Below, piece after piece: positions 45,119-45,198 of a stretch of 45,198 bases of DNA (the stretch's first letter is position 1; the number at the start of each line of letters is the position of its first letter). The position numbers and the translations under genes were made by a program. The stretch covers positions 1-45,198 of the IMG/VR virus record IMGVR_UViG_3300047562_001269. One strand, 5' to 3'. The notes below the pieces were generated by a model, which worked only from the letters and a program-made list of their open reading frames with translations, made no database searches and was not told where the DNA came from. The stretch is from a virus.

Positions 45119-45198
45119 TCTTCATCACAATACTTGCAATGATGATTTTTGTCAAATAGCATTCCCATGAGATGATCAGTAAATTCTAATCTTTGTTC
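45115..45198 (-). CDS. 3' end of a small zinc protein (partial)
   Basis: 27 visible residues running off the window, ending HHCKYCDEE, which suggests a zinc site. The start lies beyond the edge. Confidence 0.5.
   Translation of the reverse strand, partial: EQRLEFTDHLMGMLFDKNHHCKYCDEE

Noticed and set aside
44925-45155. Minus-strand open frame of 76 codons
   Set aside because: It overlaps a better-supported TM peptide and boundary element C, and has no ribosome site.

Overview
This window looks like part of a large, tailed, lytic-type phage genome that infects an actinobacterium. A WhiB-type iron-sulfur regulator, a DUF7455-like zinc protein, an Rpf/lysozyme-like secreted muralytic protein and many small genes of actinophage type point to the host phylum. 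A terminase, endolysin, virion proteins and a complete replication set point to a phage. The rightward arm is clearly AT-rich, rich in A-ending codons, which is low for a classical high-GC actinobacterial phage. A low-GC freshwater or marine actinobacterial host is possible, but that is inference. No integrase, rRNA, insertion sequence or CRISPR array was seen.

Layout. Positions 1-2786 (+) hold the end of a virion (tail/baseplate) gene block. Positions 2800-15775 (+) form a dense replication/recombination block: MerR-like HTH, possible helicase loader, DnaB helicase, primase, SSB-like protein, a structured RNA, DnaE-type DNA polymerase, MazG-like, RecA-like, methyltransferase, Cas4/RecB-like exonuclease, RuvC-like resolvase, DUF3310 and HNH. 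Positions 15847-22010 (+) hold a muralytic protein, small and large terminase, a holin-like protein, an odd tRNA-like RNA with anticodon UAU, endolysin, and two proteins built of head-associated domains. Positions 22035-37153 (+) are an accessory region: deaminase, WhiB, three glycosyltransferases, two methyltransferase-like proteins, a 2-oxoglutarate oxygenase, a T4 endonuclease V-like glycosylase, IMPDH/GMP reductase, five tRNAs (Gly, Arg, Tyr, Thr, Asn), a secreted Thr-Pro-repeat protein, many small zinc-ribbon proteins and two virion-like beta proteins. Positions 37447-45198 (-) form a leftward arm of about 25 genes, mostly small and translationally coupled, with visibly higher GC. It holds an HslV/proteasome-like Ntn hydrolase, a DUF932 protein, tRNA-Asp, a degenerate tRNA-Trp-like element and a long non-coding stretch (43074-43801).

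Expression logic. Many promoters match the SigA/sigma-70 consensus (TTGACA, 17-18 bp, TATAAT). At eleven genes a TANNNT box sits exactly 6 or 7 bases before ATG/GTG with no Shine-Dalgarno sequence, which predicts leaderless mRNAs. Several of these boxes overlap the previous gene's stop codon (GTA TAA T). The leftward units are separated by a repeated boundary element (TTCGTAA ... ATTTCCGGCC, + strand) found three times, each time between a transcript end and the next promoter. Four AT-rich hairpin repeats flank the Ntn-hydrolase gene. The phage tRNAs read GGA, AGA, ACA and probably AUA, codons used heavily in the AT-rich arm. Together this is a self-sufficient replication phage with a large host- and virion-modifying cargo and a compact leaderless promoter system.
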